Shown here in pieces: positions 55,140 through 64,000 of a DNA stretch of 64,000 nucleotides. Position 1 is the stretch's first letter; every line of letters begins with the position of its first letter. Under the pieces are notes generated by a model. The model made no database searches. It saw only the letters and a program-made list of their open reading frames with translations, and had not been told where the DNA came from. The stretch covers positions 3,821,842 through 3,885,841 of the forward strand of contig NZ_CP152020.1 in assembly GCF_038624605.1 (NCBI RefSeq). Direction: 5' to 3'. The position numbers and the translations under genes are program-made. The DNA is from Psychrobacillus sp. FSL K6-4046 (GTDB taxonomy: Bacteria > Bacillota > Bacilli > Bacillales_A > Planococcaceae).

Positions 55140-55893
55140 GACGAATCACTTCCTTCGCAAGTTCTAAATATACTTCCGCTCCTCGAGATTTTGGATCATA
55201 AATAATTATAGGCTCTCCGTGACTAGGTGCTTCACTTAAACGAACATTCCTTGGAATAATAGATTTATATACTTTGTCTTGGAAATATTTTTTAACTTCT
55301 TCAATTACCTGAATGCCAAGATTTGTTCTGGCATCAAACATTGTTAATAACACGCCGTCAATTGCTAACGTTTTGTTTAAATGTTTTTGCACCAATCGAA
55401 TCGTACTCAGTAACTGGCTTAACCCTTCCAAAGCATAAAATTCACATTGAACTGGGATTATAATAGCATCAGCAGCAGTAAGAGAATTGATGGTTAAGAG
55501 ACCAAGTGAAGGAGGACAATCTATAATAATATACTCATAATCAGCTTGCACTTCCTGCAAAGCTTTTTTAAGTCGTACCTCTCTTGAAATGGTAGATACT
55601 AGTTCAATTTCTGCACCTGCTAAAGAAATGGTTGCAGGAACTATATGTAAATTTTCCACTTTCGTTTCTAAAATTGTCTCTTTTACACTAACATCATCTA
55701 TTAACACATCATAAATACATTGATTCACATCGCCTTTGTTGACACCAACGCCACTAGAAGCATTTCCCTGGGGATCAATATCTACCAGTAAAACCTTCTT
55801 TCCTAAGTATGCAAGACAGGCACTTAAGTTAACGGATGTAGTAGTTTTACCTACACCACCTTTTTGGTTGGCTATTGCAATAATTCTTCCCAC
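55132..55893 (-). CDS. soj: ParA-type ATPase Soj
   Basis: 253 residues from a GTG at 55893, which has AGGTG five bases before it and gives the length and N-terminus (GRIIAIANQKGGVGKTTT) of B. subtilis Soj; the ATG further up would add a tail. The deviant Walker A KGGVGKTT and IDCPPSLG are intact. Soj controls DnaA at the origin and, with Spo0J, origin separation. Confidence 0.97.
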   Translation of the reverse strand: MGRIIAIANQKGGVGKTTTSVNLSACLAYLGKKVLLVDIDPQGNASSGVGVNKGDVNQCIYDVLIDDVSVKETILETKVENLHIVPATISLAGAEIELVSTISREVRLKKALQEVQADYEYIIIDCPPSLGLLTINSLTAADAIIIPVQCEFYALEGLSQLLSTIRLVQKHLNKTLAIDGVLLTMFDARTNLGIQVIEEVKKYFQDKVYKSIIPRNVRLSEAPSHGEPIIIYDPKSRGAEVYLELAKEVIRHG

Positions 55894-55983
55894 TCTTGCA
55901 CCTACTTTCATCAAAATAAAAAACCACTCTCTTCCATTCTATCAAATTTTACAGAAAAATGAATGTTATTATTGTTACAAAAG

Positions 55984-56011
55984 AAAAACTCTCACAAAAT
56001 AGTGAGAGTTT
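55984..56011 (-). terminator. Terminator of noc
   Basis: AAACTCTCAC and GTGAGAGTTT form a 10-pair stem followed on the minus strand by TTC-type T-rich sequence. Confidence 0.85.
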
Positions 56012-56039
56012 CATATATTTTATATATTATAATATCTAT

Positions 56040-56909
56040 TTATGATTTCTTTTTAGGTATTCTTACTGTAATTTGATAAAAATCTTCGGTGTCTTCTTCT
56101 TCGGTTTTTAAATTAATTCCGCTTTTAGTAACCATACTAAGAGATTGCTTGATCGTATTTAAAGCAATTCGTACATCTTTACTAATCGCTTTTCTTTTAG
56201 GCTTTGGAGCTTTTTCCTCTTTAACAGGAGGATTTACTATATCATTAACTTTTTCTTCGAGCTGCTTTACATTCCAATGATTATCAATGGATTCAACCAT
56301 AAGCTTGATTTGTATATCTTCATCCTTTATTTGCATAAGAGATCTTGCATGACGTTCCGACAATCTCTTATCCATAATTGCTTGTTGAATTTCTTCTGGT
56401 AGTTTCAGCAAACGTAACTTATTAGCTACAGTCGATTGGCCCTTACCTAATCTTTGAGCGAGCGCTTCCTGAGTTAGCTCATGCAGCTTAAGTAATTTTT
56501 GATATGCTACTGCCTCTTCAATGGCAGTCAGCTCTTCTCGTTGAAGATTTTCTATCAATGCAATCGATGCTGTTTCCTTATCACTTAAATTACGAACTAT
56601 AGCAGGTACTTCTTTCCACTTAAGCTTTGTCATCGCCCTGAAGCGACGTTCCCCCGCTATTATTTCATACTTATCGTCATCCATTTTACGAATGACGATA
56701 GGTTGAATTACACCGTGTGTATGAATAGTTCTAGCAAGTTCTTCTATTTTTGCATCATCAAAAACGGTCCTAGGCTGGTACCTATTAGGAACTATTTTTT
56801 CTATGGCTACCTGTACTACTTCTTCATTATTAGTCTGAGTAGCCTCAACGACTGGATCTTGTCCTTGCTTATCAGAACCTCCGAAAAATCGTGAGAAAGG
56901 ACTTTTCAT
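56040..56909 (-). CDS. noc: Nucleoid occlusion protein Noc
   Basis: 289 residues, a ParB paralogue. The N-terminus [10 protein letters not shown] is the amphipathic membrane-targeting helix that distinguishes Noc from Spo0J, followed by GERRFRA and a helix-turn-helix. It spreads from Noc sites, anchors DNA at the membrane and keeps FtsZ off the nucleoid. It is its own unit between rsmG and soj, as in B. subtilis. Candidate Noc sites lie at 37442 and 40026. Confidence 0.97.
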   Translation of the reverse strand: MKSPFSRFFGGSDKQGQDPVVEATQTNNEEVVQVAIEKIVPNRYQPRTVFDDAKIEELARTIHTHGVIQPIVIRKMDDDKYEIIAGERRFRAMTKLKWKEVPAIVRNLSDKETASIALIENLQREELTAIEEAVAYQKLLKLHELTQEALAQRLGKGQSTVANKLRLLKLPEEIQQAIMDKRLSERHARSLMQIKDEDIQIKLMVESIDNHWNVKQLEEKVNDIVNPPVKEEKAPKPKRKAISKDVRIALNTIKQSLSMVTKSGINLKTEEEDTEDFYQITVRIPKKKS

Positions 56910-56973
56910 CTAACTAGCACCACCTTTTAGATACTCTTTACTTATGTTCACGACACAGAAAATAATATAATAA

Positions 56974-56989
56974 TGTTTCACGTGGAACG
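56974..56989. promoter_or_regulatory. parS site between rsmG and noc
   Basis: TGTTTCACGTGGAACG differs from the parS consensus only at the last base. It lies in the short gap between the rsmG stop and the noc start. Confidence 0.88.
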
Positions 56990-56996
56990 TTCCTCA

Positions 56997-57713
56997 TTAA
57001 ATAATAGGTGTTTTGTTTGGTATACCTGGCTTTCGAGGGTATCTTTTCGGTGTGCTTTTAATTTTAGAAAAGACATATAACGTTCTCTCACTATTTTCTA
57101 TCGGTAATAGAAAAGAATACTCCGCACTTTTTTCAGAGCCTAATACCTCAATAGCTTTTTGTGCATCTTTTAATTCATCTAGTGCACTTGCTGCTTTCAT
57201 AGCTATAAACTTCCCACCGACTTTCACAAGTGGAATACATAGCTCTGACAGTACAGAGAGTCTTGCTACTGCTCGTGCAGTAACAAGATCAAACTGTTCT
57301 CTATATTCTTTATTTTGTCCAAATTCCTCAGCACGCGCATGAACAAAATTAACATTTTTTAAATTTAGCTCCTTGCTTAAATGAGTCAAAAATTGAATTC
57401 TTTTATTTAAAGAATCAACGATTGTTACATTAAGGTTTGGAAAACAAATTTTTAATGGAATACTTGGAAACCCTGCCCCTGCTCCTACATCACAAACAGA
57501 GAGGGAACCATTAAAATCCTCATAGAAAGAAGCACTGATAGAATCTAAGAAATGTTTTAAGTAAACAGATGGTTCATCTGTAATGGCTGTTAAATTCATT
57601 TTCTCGTTCCATTCCACAAGTAACTCATAATATTTTCTGAATTGCTCTAATTGGAAATCTGTTAGTTCAATTCCTTTTTCATAGAGGGCATTTTTAAATT
57701 GTTCTTCGTTCAT
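56997..57713 (-). CDS. rsmG: 16S rRNA (guanine-527 N7)-methyltransferase
   Basis: 238 residues of the GidB family. The SAM motif is [15 protein letters not shown], with later DLVTARAVA. It methylates G527 in the 530 loop, and its loss gives low-level streptomycin resistance. It starts behind GAGGAG, 23 bases after mnmG, in the mnmE-mnmG-rsmG set. Confidence 0.97.
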   Translation of the reverse strand: MNEEQFKNALYEKGIELTDFQLEQFRKYYELLVEWNEKMNLTAITDEPSVYLKHFLDSISASFYEDFNGSLSVCDVGAGAGFPSIPLKICFPNLNVTIVDSLNKRIQFLTHLSKELNLKNVNFVHARAEEFGQNKEYREQFDLVTARAVARLSVLSELCIPLVKVGGKFIAMKAASALDELKDAQKAIEVLGSEKSAEYSFLLPIENSERTLYVFSKIKSTPKRYPRKPGIPNKTPII

Positions 57714-57736
57714 TTTGTTCTCCTCATTGTCTTAGA

Positions 57737-59626
57737 CTAACCAGTGATTTTAGCTATCTTACCTTGTTCAATATATATTAGAAGGATAGAAATATCTGCT
57801 GGGTTTACTCCTGAAATACGAGATGCTTGTGCAATAGATAATGGTCTTACTTGCATTAGTTTTTGTTTTGCTTCTGTTGCAAGTCCGGAGATTGCATTGT
57901 AATCAATTTGATCAGGGATCTTTTTGTTTTCCATTTTTTTCAACTTATCAACTTGTTGTAGAGATTTATCTATATAGCCTTCATACTTAACTTGAATCTC
58001 AATTTGTTCTTTTTCTTCTTCACTTAACTGAACTTCTCCTGGAACTAGTTGGGCTACTAAGTCGTAGTTCATTTCTGTTCTTTTAAGAAGATCTGAAGCA
58101 CGAATTCCATCTTTTAACTCGCTACCGCCTGCATTACGAACAACCTCTTGAGTTTCCTCATTCGGTTTGATAATAATGGAGCGTAAGCGACGAAGCTCGT
58201 CTTCTATTCTTTTCTTTTTCTCTAAAAACTTATTATACCGTTCTTCTGGCACTAAGCCAATATTATATCCAATTTCTAACAATCTTAAATCAGCATTATC
58301 ATGACGAAGCAGTAAACGATATTCAGCTCTGGAAGTAAGCAAACGATATGGCTCGTTAGTTCCTTTTGTAACTAAATCATCAATTAAGACACCAATATAC
58401 GCATCTGATCGGCTCAACACTTTTTCTTCTTTATTTAATACTCTAAGAGCTGCGTTAATTCCTGCCATTAGCCCTTGAGCTGCAGCTTCTTCATAACCAG
58501 AAGTTCCATTAATTTGTCCAGCTGTATATAAGTTTTTAACTTTTTTTGTTTCTAGCGTAGGCCATAGCTGTGTTGGAACCATTGCATCATATTCAATCGC
58601 ATAGCCTGCTCGCATCATTTCAGCATTTTCTAATCCTGGGATAGAAGCTAACAGTTTACGTTGTACGTGCTCTGGAAGACTAGTTGATAACCCCTGTACA
58701 TAAACTTCTCTTGTGTTACGACCCTCTGGCTCTAAGAAGATTTGATGACGTGGCTTATCATTAAATCTAACAATTTTATCTTCAATAGACGGACAGTATC
58801 TTGGACCCGTTCCTTTTATCATACCAGAATACATTGGCGATAAATGTAAATTATCATTGATAATTTGGTGTGTTTCAGAACTTGTATATGTTAACCAGCA
58901 AGGTAATTGATCCATAATAAATTCTGTTGTTTCGAAACTAAATGCTCGAGGAACATCGTCGCCTGGCTGAATTTCTGTTTTACTATAGTCTACCGTTTTA
59001 CTGTTTACACGAGGTGGAGTACCTGTCTTAAATCTAACTAGGTCGAATCCTAAATTACGGATACTATCAGCTAGCTTAATGGATGGTTGTTGGTTATTGG
59101 GACCACTAGAATATTTAAGGTCTCCTATAATAATCTCACCACGTAAAAATGTACCTGTAGTAATAACTACTGTTTCTGCTCGATAAACTGCCCCTACTTG
59201 GGTTACTAAGCCAACAATTTTATCATCTTCAACTAATAGTTCTTCTACTACTGCTTGATGAACTGTAAGGTTTGCTTGTTCCTCTATAAGACGTTTCATT
59301 TCATTTTGGTATAGAACCTTGTCCGCTTGTGCTCGAAGTGCACGTACTGCTGGTCCTTTTCCTGTATTCAACATTCTCATTTGAATGTGAGTTTTATCTA
59401 TAACTTTACCCATGGCTCCACCTAAGGCGTCAATTTCACGCACTACGATTCCTTTTGCAGGGCCTCCGATGGACGGATTACATGGCATAAATGCAATCAT
59501 ATCTAGATTGATTGTTAAAACAAGCGTTTTAGCACCCATTTTAGCAGAGGCTAATGCGGCTTCAACACCCGCATGCCCTGCTCCTACAACAATCACATCG
59601 AACTTGCCTGCTTCAAAGTTTGGCAT
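57737..59626 (-). CDS. mnmG: tRNA uridine-5-carboxymethylaminomethyl modification enzyme MnmG (GidA)
   Basis: 629 residues with the FAD fold [12 protein letters not shown], the [11 protein letters not shown] substrate loop and the helical C-terminal domain that docks MnmE. Together with MnmE it makes cmnm5U34 in tRNAs. All parts are present. It starts 22 bases after mnmE. Confidence 0.98.
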   Translation of the reverse strand: MPNFEAGKFDVIVVGAGHAGVEAALASAKMGAKTLVLTINLDMIAFMPCNPSIGGPAKGIVVREIDALGGAMGKVIDKTHIQMRMLNTGKGPAVRALRAQADKVLYQNEMKRLIEEQANLTVHQAVVEELLVEDDKIVGLVTQVGAVYRAETVVITTGTFLRGEIIIGDLKYSSGPNNQQPSIKLADSIRNLGFDLVRFKTGTPPRVNSKTVDYSKTEIQPGDDVPRAFSFETTEFIMDQLPCWLTYTSSETHQIINDNLHLSPMYSGMIKGTGPRYCPSIEDKIVRFNDKPRHQIFLEPEGRNTREVYVQGLSTSLPEHVQRKLLASIPGLENAEMMRAGYAIEYDAMVPTQLWPTLETKKVKNLYTAGQINGTSGYEEAAAQGLMAGINAALRVLNKEEKVLSRSDAYIGVLIDDLVTKGTNEPYRLLTSRAEYRLLLRHDNADLRLLEIGYNIGLVPEERYNKFLEKKKRIEDELRRLRSIIIKPNEETQEVVRNAGGSELKDGIRASDLLKRTEMNYDLVAQLVPGEVQLSEEEKEQIEIQVKYEGYIDKSLQQVDKLKKMENKKIPDQIDYNAISGLATEAKQKLMQVRPLSIAQASRISGVNPADISILLIYIEQGKIAKITG

Positions 59627-59648
59627 GTTCGTAACTTCCTCTCGTTTT

Positions 59649-61034
59649 TTATTTTCCTAAACAGAATTGAGCAAATAACTGGTCAATCAGGCTTTCTTCG
59701 ACTGTATCGCCAATTATTTCTCCTAATATTTCCCACGTTCTAGTAACATCTATTTGAATCATATCGACTGGCACGTGATTATGTGCTGCTTCAATGGCAT
59801 CAGTAATTGTAGATTTAGCAAGATTTAATAAAGCGATATGACGGGCATTAGAAACATAGGTAATGTCTGACACTTCAATGTTTCCTTCAAAGAACAAGGA
59901 CGCTATAGAGTCTTCTAGCTCGTCAATTCCCTCTTCTTTTAATAAGGAAGTAGAAACAATTCGCTTATCAGTAGCAAGACGTTGTACCTCATCGTAATCT
60001 AACTTGGTTGGAAGGTCCGTTTTGTTAACGATAACGATATAATCCATTCCTTTAATAGTCTCGAATAACCTTCTATCTTCTTCAGCTAGCTCTTCTGAAT
60101 TATTCAACACAAGTAAAATTAAATCTGCCTCTTTTAGAACTTGGCGTGATTTCTCTACTCCAATGCGTTCGACTATATCTTCAGTTTCACGGATTCCAGC
60201 AGTGTCTACTAATTTTAAAGGGACACCACGTACATTTACATATTCTTCTATAATATCCCTCGTAGTTCCTGCTATCTCCGTAACAATTGCTTTGTTTTCT
60301 TGAATTAAGCTATTTAAAAGTGATGATTTCCCTACATTTGGTCTTCCGACAATTGCTGTCGAGAGCCCTTCGCGAAGAATTTTACCTTGAGATGAAGTAA
60401 TTAAAAGCTTTTCAATTTCTTCTTTTACCCAAGTCCCTTTTTCAATCATCATAGGTAACGTCATCTCTTCAACGTCATCATACTCTGGATAATCAATATT
60501 TACCTCTACCTGAGCTAAAGTTTCAAGGAGTGCTTGCCTTAAGGTTTTGATGAGACGTGATAAACGTCCATCCATTTGACCTAAAGCTACATTCATTGCT
60601 TTATCCGTTTTGGCTCTTATTAAATCCATTACCGCTTCAGCCTGCGACAAGTCTATTCTTCCATTTAAAAAAGCACGTTTTGTAAACTCACCAGGTTCTG
60701 CAAGCCGTGCACCATTTATAAGTATTAACTGAAGAACTCTATTTACTGTGACTAGTCCTCCATGACAATTTATCTCTACTACGTCTTCTCTCGTAAAAGT
60801 TTTTGGACCCTTCATAAGAGATAACATAACTTCCTCTACTACATCATTCGTCTTTGGATCCACGAGATGTCCATAATGAATAGTATGAGAAGATTGTTCA
60901 CTAAGATTCTTTCCATTTGGAGACTGAAAAACTTTATTGGCAATTGAAATTGCCTCTGCTCCACTAAGTCTTACAATGGCAATGGCTCCTTCTCCTAATG
61001 GAGTGGAAATTGCAGCTATTGTATCAAATTCCAA
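59649..61034 (-). CDS. mnmE: tRNA modification GTPase MnmE (TrmE/ThdF)
   Basis: 461 residues from a TTG at 61034, which has AAGGAGG eight bases before it and gives the family N-terminus [15 protein letters not shown]; an ATG at 61091 would add 19 unrelated residues. It has the folate-binding N-domain, a G domain with [14 protein letters not shown] and NKTD, and the C-terminal CLGK end that carries the catalytic Cys. A pair of DnaA boxes lies just upstream. Confidence 0.97.
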   Translation of the reverse strand: MEFDTIAAISTPLGEGAIAIVRLSGAEAISIANKVFQSPNGKNLSEQSSHTIHYGHLVDPKTNDVVEEVMLSLMKGPKTFTREDVVEINCHGGLVTVNRVLQLILINGARLAEPGEFTKRAFLNGRIDLSQAEAVMDLIRAKTDKAMNVALGQMDGRLSRLIKTLRQALLETLAQVEVNIDYPEYDDVEEMTLPMMIEKGTWVKEEIEKLLITSSQGKILREGLSTAIVGRPNVGKSSLLNSLIQENKAIVTEIAGTTRDIIEEYVNVRGVPLKLVDTAGIRETEDIVERIGVEKSRQVLKEADLILLVLNNSEELAEEDRRLFETIKGMDYIVIVNKTDLPTKLDYDEVQRLATDKRIVSTSLLKEEGIDELEDSIASLFFEGNIEVSDITYVSNARHIALLNLAKSTITDAIEAAHNHVPVDMIQIDVTRTWEILGEIIGDTVEESLIDQLFAQFCLGK

Positions 61035-61060
61035 AAGTGTACACCTCCTTGCACCTTCAG

Positions 61061-61078
61061 TTATCCACATGTGAATAA
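61061..61078. promoter_or_regulatory. Head-to-head DnaA boxes upstream of mnmE
   Basis: TTATCCACA (61061-61069, perfect) and TGTGAATAA (61070-61078, one mismatch) abut as an inverted pair, 27 bases before the mnmE start. B. subtilis has a DnaA-box cluster near thdF (mnmE), as I recall. Confidence 0.7.
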
Positions 61079-61231
61079 CTAAAAAGAACATGACTATCTA
61101 ACATATAACAATAACATATTTTGTCCTAAATCAGAAGTATAGATACTTTTTATTATGTGAACAAAAAAAGAATCCTACTGATGGCTTAGCGCTCATCTTC
61201 GGAAATCTTCTTAAGCGGATTAATAACAGAA

Positions 61232-61272
61232 GAAAACGGATTCCAGCTTATTTTCAAGCTAAAATCCGTTTT
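61232..61272 (-). terminator. Terminator of jag / yidC operon
   Basis: AAAACGGATT and AATCCGTTTT, with inner AGCTT/AAGCT, form a long stem directly after the jag stop, followed on the minus strand by CTTCTG. Confidence 0.75.
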
Positions 61273-61274
61273 AC

Positions 61275-62030
61275 TTATTTTATTGATTCAATCACTAAAT
61301 ATCTATTTGGTTCATTACCGACTGAATAAGTTTCAATGTCTACTCTTAGGGATAAAGCATTATGAATAATCTTTCTCTCAGAAGAAGACATCGGTTCTAA
61401 TTCTATAGGTTGACCAGTACGCACTGCTTTGTCAGCCATTCGTTCTGCTAACTGTTCTAATGCTTCTTGTCTTCTTTCACGGTAGTTACCAACGTCCAAC
61501 CTAATAAGGATAAAGGAATTTGAGAATTTGTTTGCAACTAATTGAGATAGGTTTTCCAGTGCATTTAATGTTTGGCCTCTTTTTCCTATTAATAAGGCAG
61601 CCTTTTCACTGTTTAAATGAAGATAAATGTACTTACCCTCTCTTGTTTCATCAATTACTAAATCGTCAATCTCCAATTCCTTAGCGATTGTTTCAAGATA
61701 CTGTTTTGTTTCAGCTATCGCTTGATCATTATTTGGTGCTTCAGTGACTTCTATAGTTTCTTTTACTTCTTCTAATGTAGAGGTATTATCTAAAACCGGC
61801 TGTTCGATTACTTCCTCTACTATTTTTTCTTCCAAGACCTGATCGACTGGGTTTTCCTTTTTTAAAACAGTTACTTCAACAACTGCAGGCTTAGATAAAA
61901 ATCCAAAAAAGCCTTTTTTCCCTTCTTCCACTACGGTAATTGACACATCTTCTCTCGATACTTCAAGTTTTTTAAGTGCAACGTTTATAGCTTCCTCTTT
62001 TGTAGGTGCAGTCTGTGTAATCTGCTTCAT
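61275..62030 (-). CDS. jag: KhpB/Jag (SpoIIIJ-associated) RNA-binding protein
   Basis: 251 residues: Jag N-domain (about 1-52, ending GFFGFLSKPA), an acidic Val/Glu linker (55-105), a KH domain with LIGKRGQTLNAL, and an R3H domain with SSERKIIHNAL. With KhpA it binds RNA and influences wall growth and division. The start overlaps the yidC stop by four bases, so the two are coupled. Confidence 0.95.
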   Translation of the reverse strand: MKQITQTAPTKEEAINVALKKLEVSREDVSITVVEEGKKGFFGFLSKPAVVEVTVLKKENPVDQVLEEKIVEEVIEQPVLDNTSTLEEVKETIEVTEAPNNDQAIAETKQYLETIAKELEIDDLVIDETREGKYIYLHLNSEKAALLIGKRGQTLNALENLSQLVANKFSNSFILIRLDVGNYRERRQEALEQLAERMADKAVRTGQPIELEPMSSSERKIIHNALSLRVDIETYSVGNEPNRYLVIESIK

Positions 62031-62803
62031 TTTTTGGCCCCTCCCGTTTTTGCCTTAACAGGTACTTGTTTTTCTCTTTTCCAAGGTTTATAAATGAATA
62101 AGTTTTGAATGATAGATATAATATTTCCGATTACCCAATACAATGTTAATGCAGCAGGTAATACAATACCAAATCCCATGATCATGAATGGCATGATATA
62201 CATCATGATTTTCATTTGAGGGTTGTCCATTGCTGGGCCAGTTCTCAATACGATTAATTGCATGATTCCGGCTAAGACAGCTAGGATAATACTTGGCTCT
62301 GCCAATGCAAAACCTAAGAAATCGCCTAGATTGATCTCTGGTGTATTATTCATACGACTAATTGCATGATAGAAACCGATTAGTATTGGCATCTGAATAA
62401 AAATAGGAAGACATCCAGCTGCTGGATTAATATTTCTATCTTTATATAAAGCCATCATTTCTTGTTGGAATTTTTGCTGTGTTACAGCATCCTTGGAGCT
62501 ATATTTTTCTTTTAGCTTTAACATCTCTGGTTGTACTTCTTGCATTGCCTTAGAGTTTTTAGTTTGTTTAATCATTAACGGTAAAATTACTAAACGAATT
62601 ATAATCGTTACTGCAATGATCCCGAGACCATATGTCCCTAATAGCTCTTGGAAAAATGTAATAGCGGAAACTAATGGCCAAACAATGTATTCATTCCAAA
62701 AACCTTCGGAAGTATTATAAATTGGTTCATTAAATTCCGTACATCCAGCTAGTAAAGCTGTCATTACTATTAATAATAATAGTAAAGGTAATTTTCTCTT
62801 CAA
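62027..62803 (-). CDS. spoIIIJ: Membrane protein insertase YidC / SpoIIIJ
   Basis: About 258 residues from a TTG at 62803 behind GGGGGAAGAAGG; the frame is open to 62839. The lipoprotein signal ends LLAGC. Five membrane helices carry the YidC core, including the Arg in TM1 (IIIRLVILPLM) and GCLPIFIQMPIL. It inserts membrane proteins; the SpoIIIJ form also supports the SpoIIIA complex in the forespore. Confidence 0.95.
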   Translation of the reverse strand: MKRKLPLLLLLIVMTALLAGCTEFNEPIYNTSEGFWNEYIVWPLVSAITFFQELLGTYGLGIIAVTIIIRLVILPLMIKQTKNSKAMQEVQPEMLKLKEKYSSKDAVTQQKFQQEMMALYKDRNINPAAGCLPIFIQMPILIGFYHAISRMNNTPEINLGDFLGFALAEPSIILAVLAGIMQLIVLRTGPAMDNPQMKIMMYIMPFMIMGFGIVLPAALTLYWVIGNIISIIQNLFIYKPWKREKQVPVKAKTGGAKK

Positions 62804-62875
62804 CCTTCTTCCCCCTATTAAAATACATTCATCTTTCATCTATCCTTATCTTAACATCTCATCCAAAAGACTTCA

Positions 62876-63220
62876 CTAGCTTTTCTTCTTTAAAACTTTA
62901 GCTACCTTCAAAACATGCTCTAAGTTCTTTTTTGTCTCATGAAAGTCAAGCTTGGCCGCCGAATTTCTGGCGATAATAATATAATCTTTGTTTCCTGCCA
63001 CTGAATCATTCAACTCTAAAAAGGATTGACGGATGTATCTTTTAATACGATTACGAACCACTGCATTGCCAACTTTCTTACTTACAGATAATCCTATTCG
63101 AAAATAATCGTATTCATTCTCCATTGTATAAACTACAAACTGTCTGTTGGCGAATGATTTCCCTTTTTTAAAGATCTTTTGGAATTCAGCATTCTTTTTT
63201 ATGCGTTGTTTCTTATTCAT
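62876..63220 (-). CDS. rnpA: Ribonuclease P protein component
   Basis: 114 residues. The RNR motif region [15 protein letters not shown] is the signature. It assists the RNase P RNA in cutting tRNA 5' leaders. It follows rpmH after about 70 bases with a hairpin between, and starts behind AGGTGA. Confidence 0.97.
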   Translation of the reverse strand: MNKKQRIKKNAEFQKIFKKGKSFANRQFVVYTMENEYDYFRIGLSVSKKVGNAVVRNRIKRYIRQSFLELNDSVAGNKDYIIIARNSAAKLDFHETKKNLEHVLKVAKVLKKKS

Positions 63221-63252
63221 CTAGTCACCTGCTCCAACTAATCGGTTTGAAA

Positions 63253-63283
63253 GAAAAAAAAGACCACTGAATTGGTCAGTGGA
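63253..63283 (-). terminator. Hairpin terminator between rpmH and rnpA
   Basis: CCACTGA and TCAGTGG (plus one outer pair) form the stem, followed on the minus strand by a run of T. It should make rpmH messages more abundant than rnpA ones. Confidence 0.82.
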
Positions 63284-63290
63284 CTTATAA

Positions 63291-63425
63291 TTATGCTGAT
63301 AATACTTTTCTTCCTTTAGCACGACGGGCTGCTATTACGCGGCGACCGTTTTTTGTACTCATACGTGCGCGGAAACCGTGATTTTTTGCTCTTTTACGGC
63401 TATTTGGTTGGAATGTACGTTTCAT
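63291..63425 (-). CDS. rpmH: Ribosomal protein bL34
   Basis: 44 residues: [18 protein letters not shown], then a basic run ending in [10 protein letters not shown], the invariable L34 sequence. Start ATG at 63425 with AGGAGGTG-type site upstream (TCAGGAGGTGTCATATAG). It is the first gene leftwards from the origin, in the universal dnaA-rpmH-rnpA arrangement. Confidence 0.97.
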   Translation of the reverse strand: MKRTFQPNSRKRAKNHGFRARMSTKNGRRVIAARRAKGRKVLSA

Positions 63426-63560
63426 CTATATGACACCTCCTGAGTGATCATCTTAAAATGTTCCTTAGACAGTCTCCGATATTATATAAAAACTACACTG
63501 TATTTGTCAATCTTTATTTAAGTCCATTTCTTGCTGCTTCTGTTTTCTTCTTGCCCACTC

Positions 63561-63910
63561 TTATCCACATACTAAGATATCTTTTCCCACTTACCTGTGA
63601 ATAACAATTTTCGACAAAAAAATATCCACATAGCTTATGAACATGTTTTTAACATATCCCTTTGCTGTGGACAACCTTAACTGTTAATTAATTTAATATT
63701 GTGGATAACCTTAAAGTATCTTGTAATTGCAACGTTTTTTTGATACGATATCTGTGTTTTACTTTTTCAAACGAAATATGTTATTTTTTATTATCCACAG
63801 TTGTTAGTAATCTGTGGATAATATTTTCCCCATACGTTTATAAAGTTTATCCACAGGACGTGGATTTGTGTATATAACTATAATTTATACATATAAAATA
63901 TAAAGCAGAA
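63561..63910. promoter_or_regulatory. oriC, left part: DnaA-box cluster upstream of dnaA
   Basis: Perfect DnaA boxes lie at 63561-63569, 63700-63708 (reverse), 63791-63799, 63813-63821 (reverse) and 63847-63855. Boxes with one mismatch lie at 63596-63604, 63622-63630 and 63666-63674. From about 63870 the DNA becomes very AT-rich (TATATAACTATAATTTATAC), consistent with unwinding or with the dnaA promoter. This is the rpmH-dnaA part of a bipartite Bacillus origin; the rest lies beyond the window. Confidence 0.93.
63610..63617 (-). promoter_or_regulatory. Spo0A box within oriC
   Basis: The minus strand reads TTTTTGTCGAAAA, containing a perfect 0A box TTGTCGAA, between two DnaA boxes. In B. subtilis Spo0A binds such boxes in oriC and limits re-replication during sporulation. 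Confidence 0.65.
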
Positions 63911-64000
63911 TGATTATTCTCTTTTTGTAAAACAGTCTTATTACTAAAAGGTAGGAGAAACGGATTTCCTATCAATCTTATAGAAAAGGAGATTATGTTA
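63911..64000 (+). promoter_or_regulatory. Leader of dnaA up to the ribosome site
   Basis: The last bases contain AAAAGGAG (63984-63991). Counting the usual 7-9 bases, the dnaA start codon should lie at about 64001; the ATG at 63995 is too near the ribosome site. No dnaA coding sequence is visible, so the gene itself is inferred from position. Confidence 0.6.

Noticed and set aside
1..64000. CRISPR arrays, tRNA or rRNA genes, insertion sequences, prophage.
   Set aside because: No regularly spaced repeats, cloverleaf-like sequences with a CCA end, transposase genes or phage genes were seen on reading both strands.

Overview
This is the left flank of a replication origin from a low-GC, endospore-forming Bacillales bacterium. 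The gene order rpmH-rnpA-yidC/spoIIIJ-jag-mnmE-mnmG-rsmG-noc-soj-spo0J-yyaC ... ychF ... rpsF-ssb-rpsR ... gdpP-rplI-dnaC-purA ... walRKHIJ-htrA-rlmH is that of Bacillus and relatives. splAB, yyaC, spoIIIJ and a LysM-GH18 cortex-type enzyme show a sporulating lineage. The general look (AT-rich, mqo, rsbQ, yhhQ) fits Planococcaceae such as Psychrobacillus, Lysinibacillus or Sporosarcina, but the genus is inference. Nearly all core genes in the right half lie on the minus strand, running away from oriC, which occupies about 63.5-64.0 kb. dnaA itself would begin just past the right edge.

Region 1 (0-32 kb) is mostly accessory. It holds a truncated TraB-family gene, an IsdG/HmoA haem monooxygenase, an rsbQ - PAS-GGDEF - GNAT operon, and a lysine-riboswitch-controlled amino-acid ABC transporter. 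These are followed by a cell-wall M23 peptidase, a LysM-CAP protein, a PgeF-like protein, splAB, a LysM-GH18 protein and mqo. Next come a LysR/hutG/gltS locus whose gltS has an internal deletion, a degenerate M50-like membrane protein, and queC-yhhQ and queF, each group behind its own preQ1-I riboswitch. A chemoreceptor, PerR-type ahpC and ahpF, and a TetR-SDR pair follow. From 27.6 to 31.4 kb several genes look damaged: a cortex-hydrolase remnant, a staygreen-family gene with ATT where the start should be, a histidine kinase with one in-frame stop, and a DJ-1/PfpI gene with a CTG start. An orphan promoter-RNA-terminator unit lies among them.

Region 2 (32-50 kb) holds housekeeping genes: rlmH, a CxxH/CxxC protein, htrA, walJ-I-H-K-R, an M23/G5/LysM peptidase, purA, dnaC, rplI, gdpP, yybS, rpsR, ssb and rpsF.

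Region 3 (50-64 kb) holds ychF, a DUF951 gene, an MscS channel, yyaC, a DUF554 gene, spo0J/soj/noc with two parS sites, the tRNA-modification genes rsmG/mnmG/mnmE, jag/yidC, rnpA/rpmH and oriC.

The non-coding signals are the richest part. There are three groups of DnaA boxes (oriC; upstream of mnmE; around rlmH-htrA), a perfect Spo0A box inside oriC, two parS sites, candidate Noc sites, one lysine and two preQ1 riboswitches with clear terminators, and PerR boxes. No tRNA, rRNA, CRISPR array or intact insertion sequence was seen.
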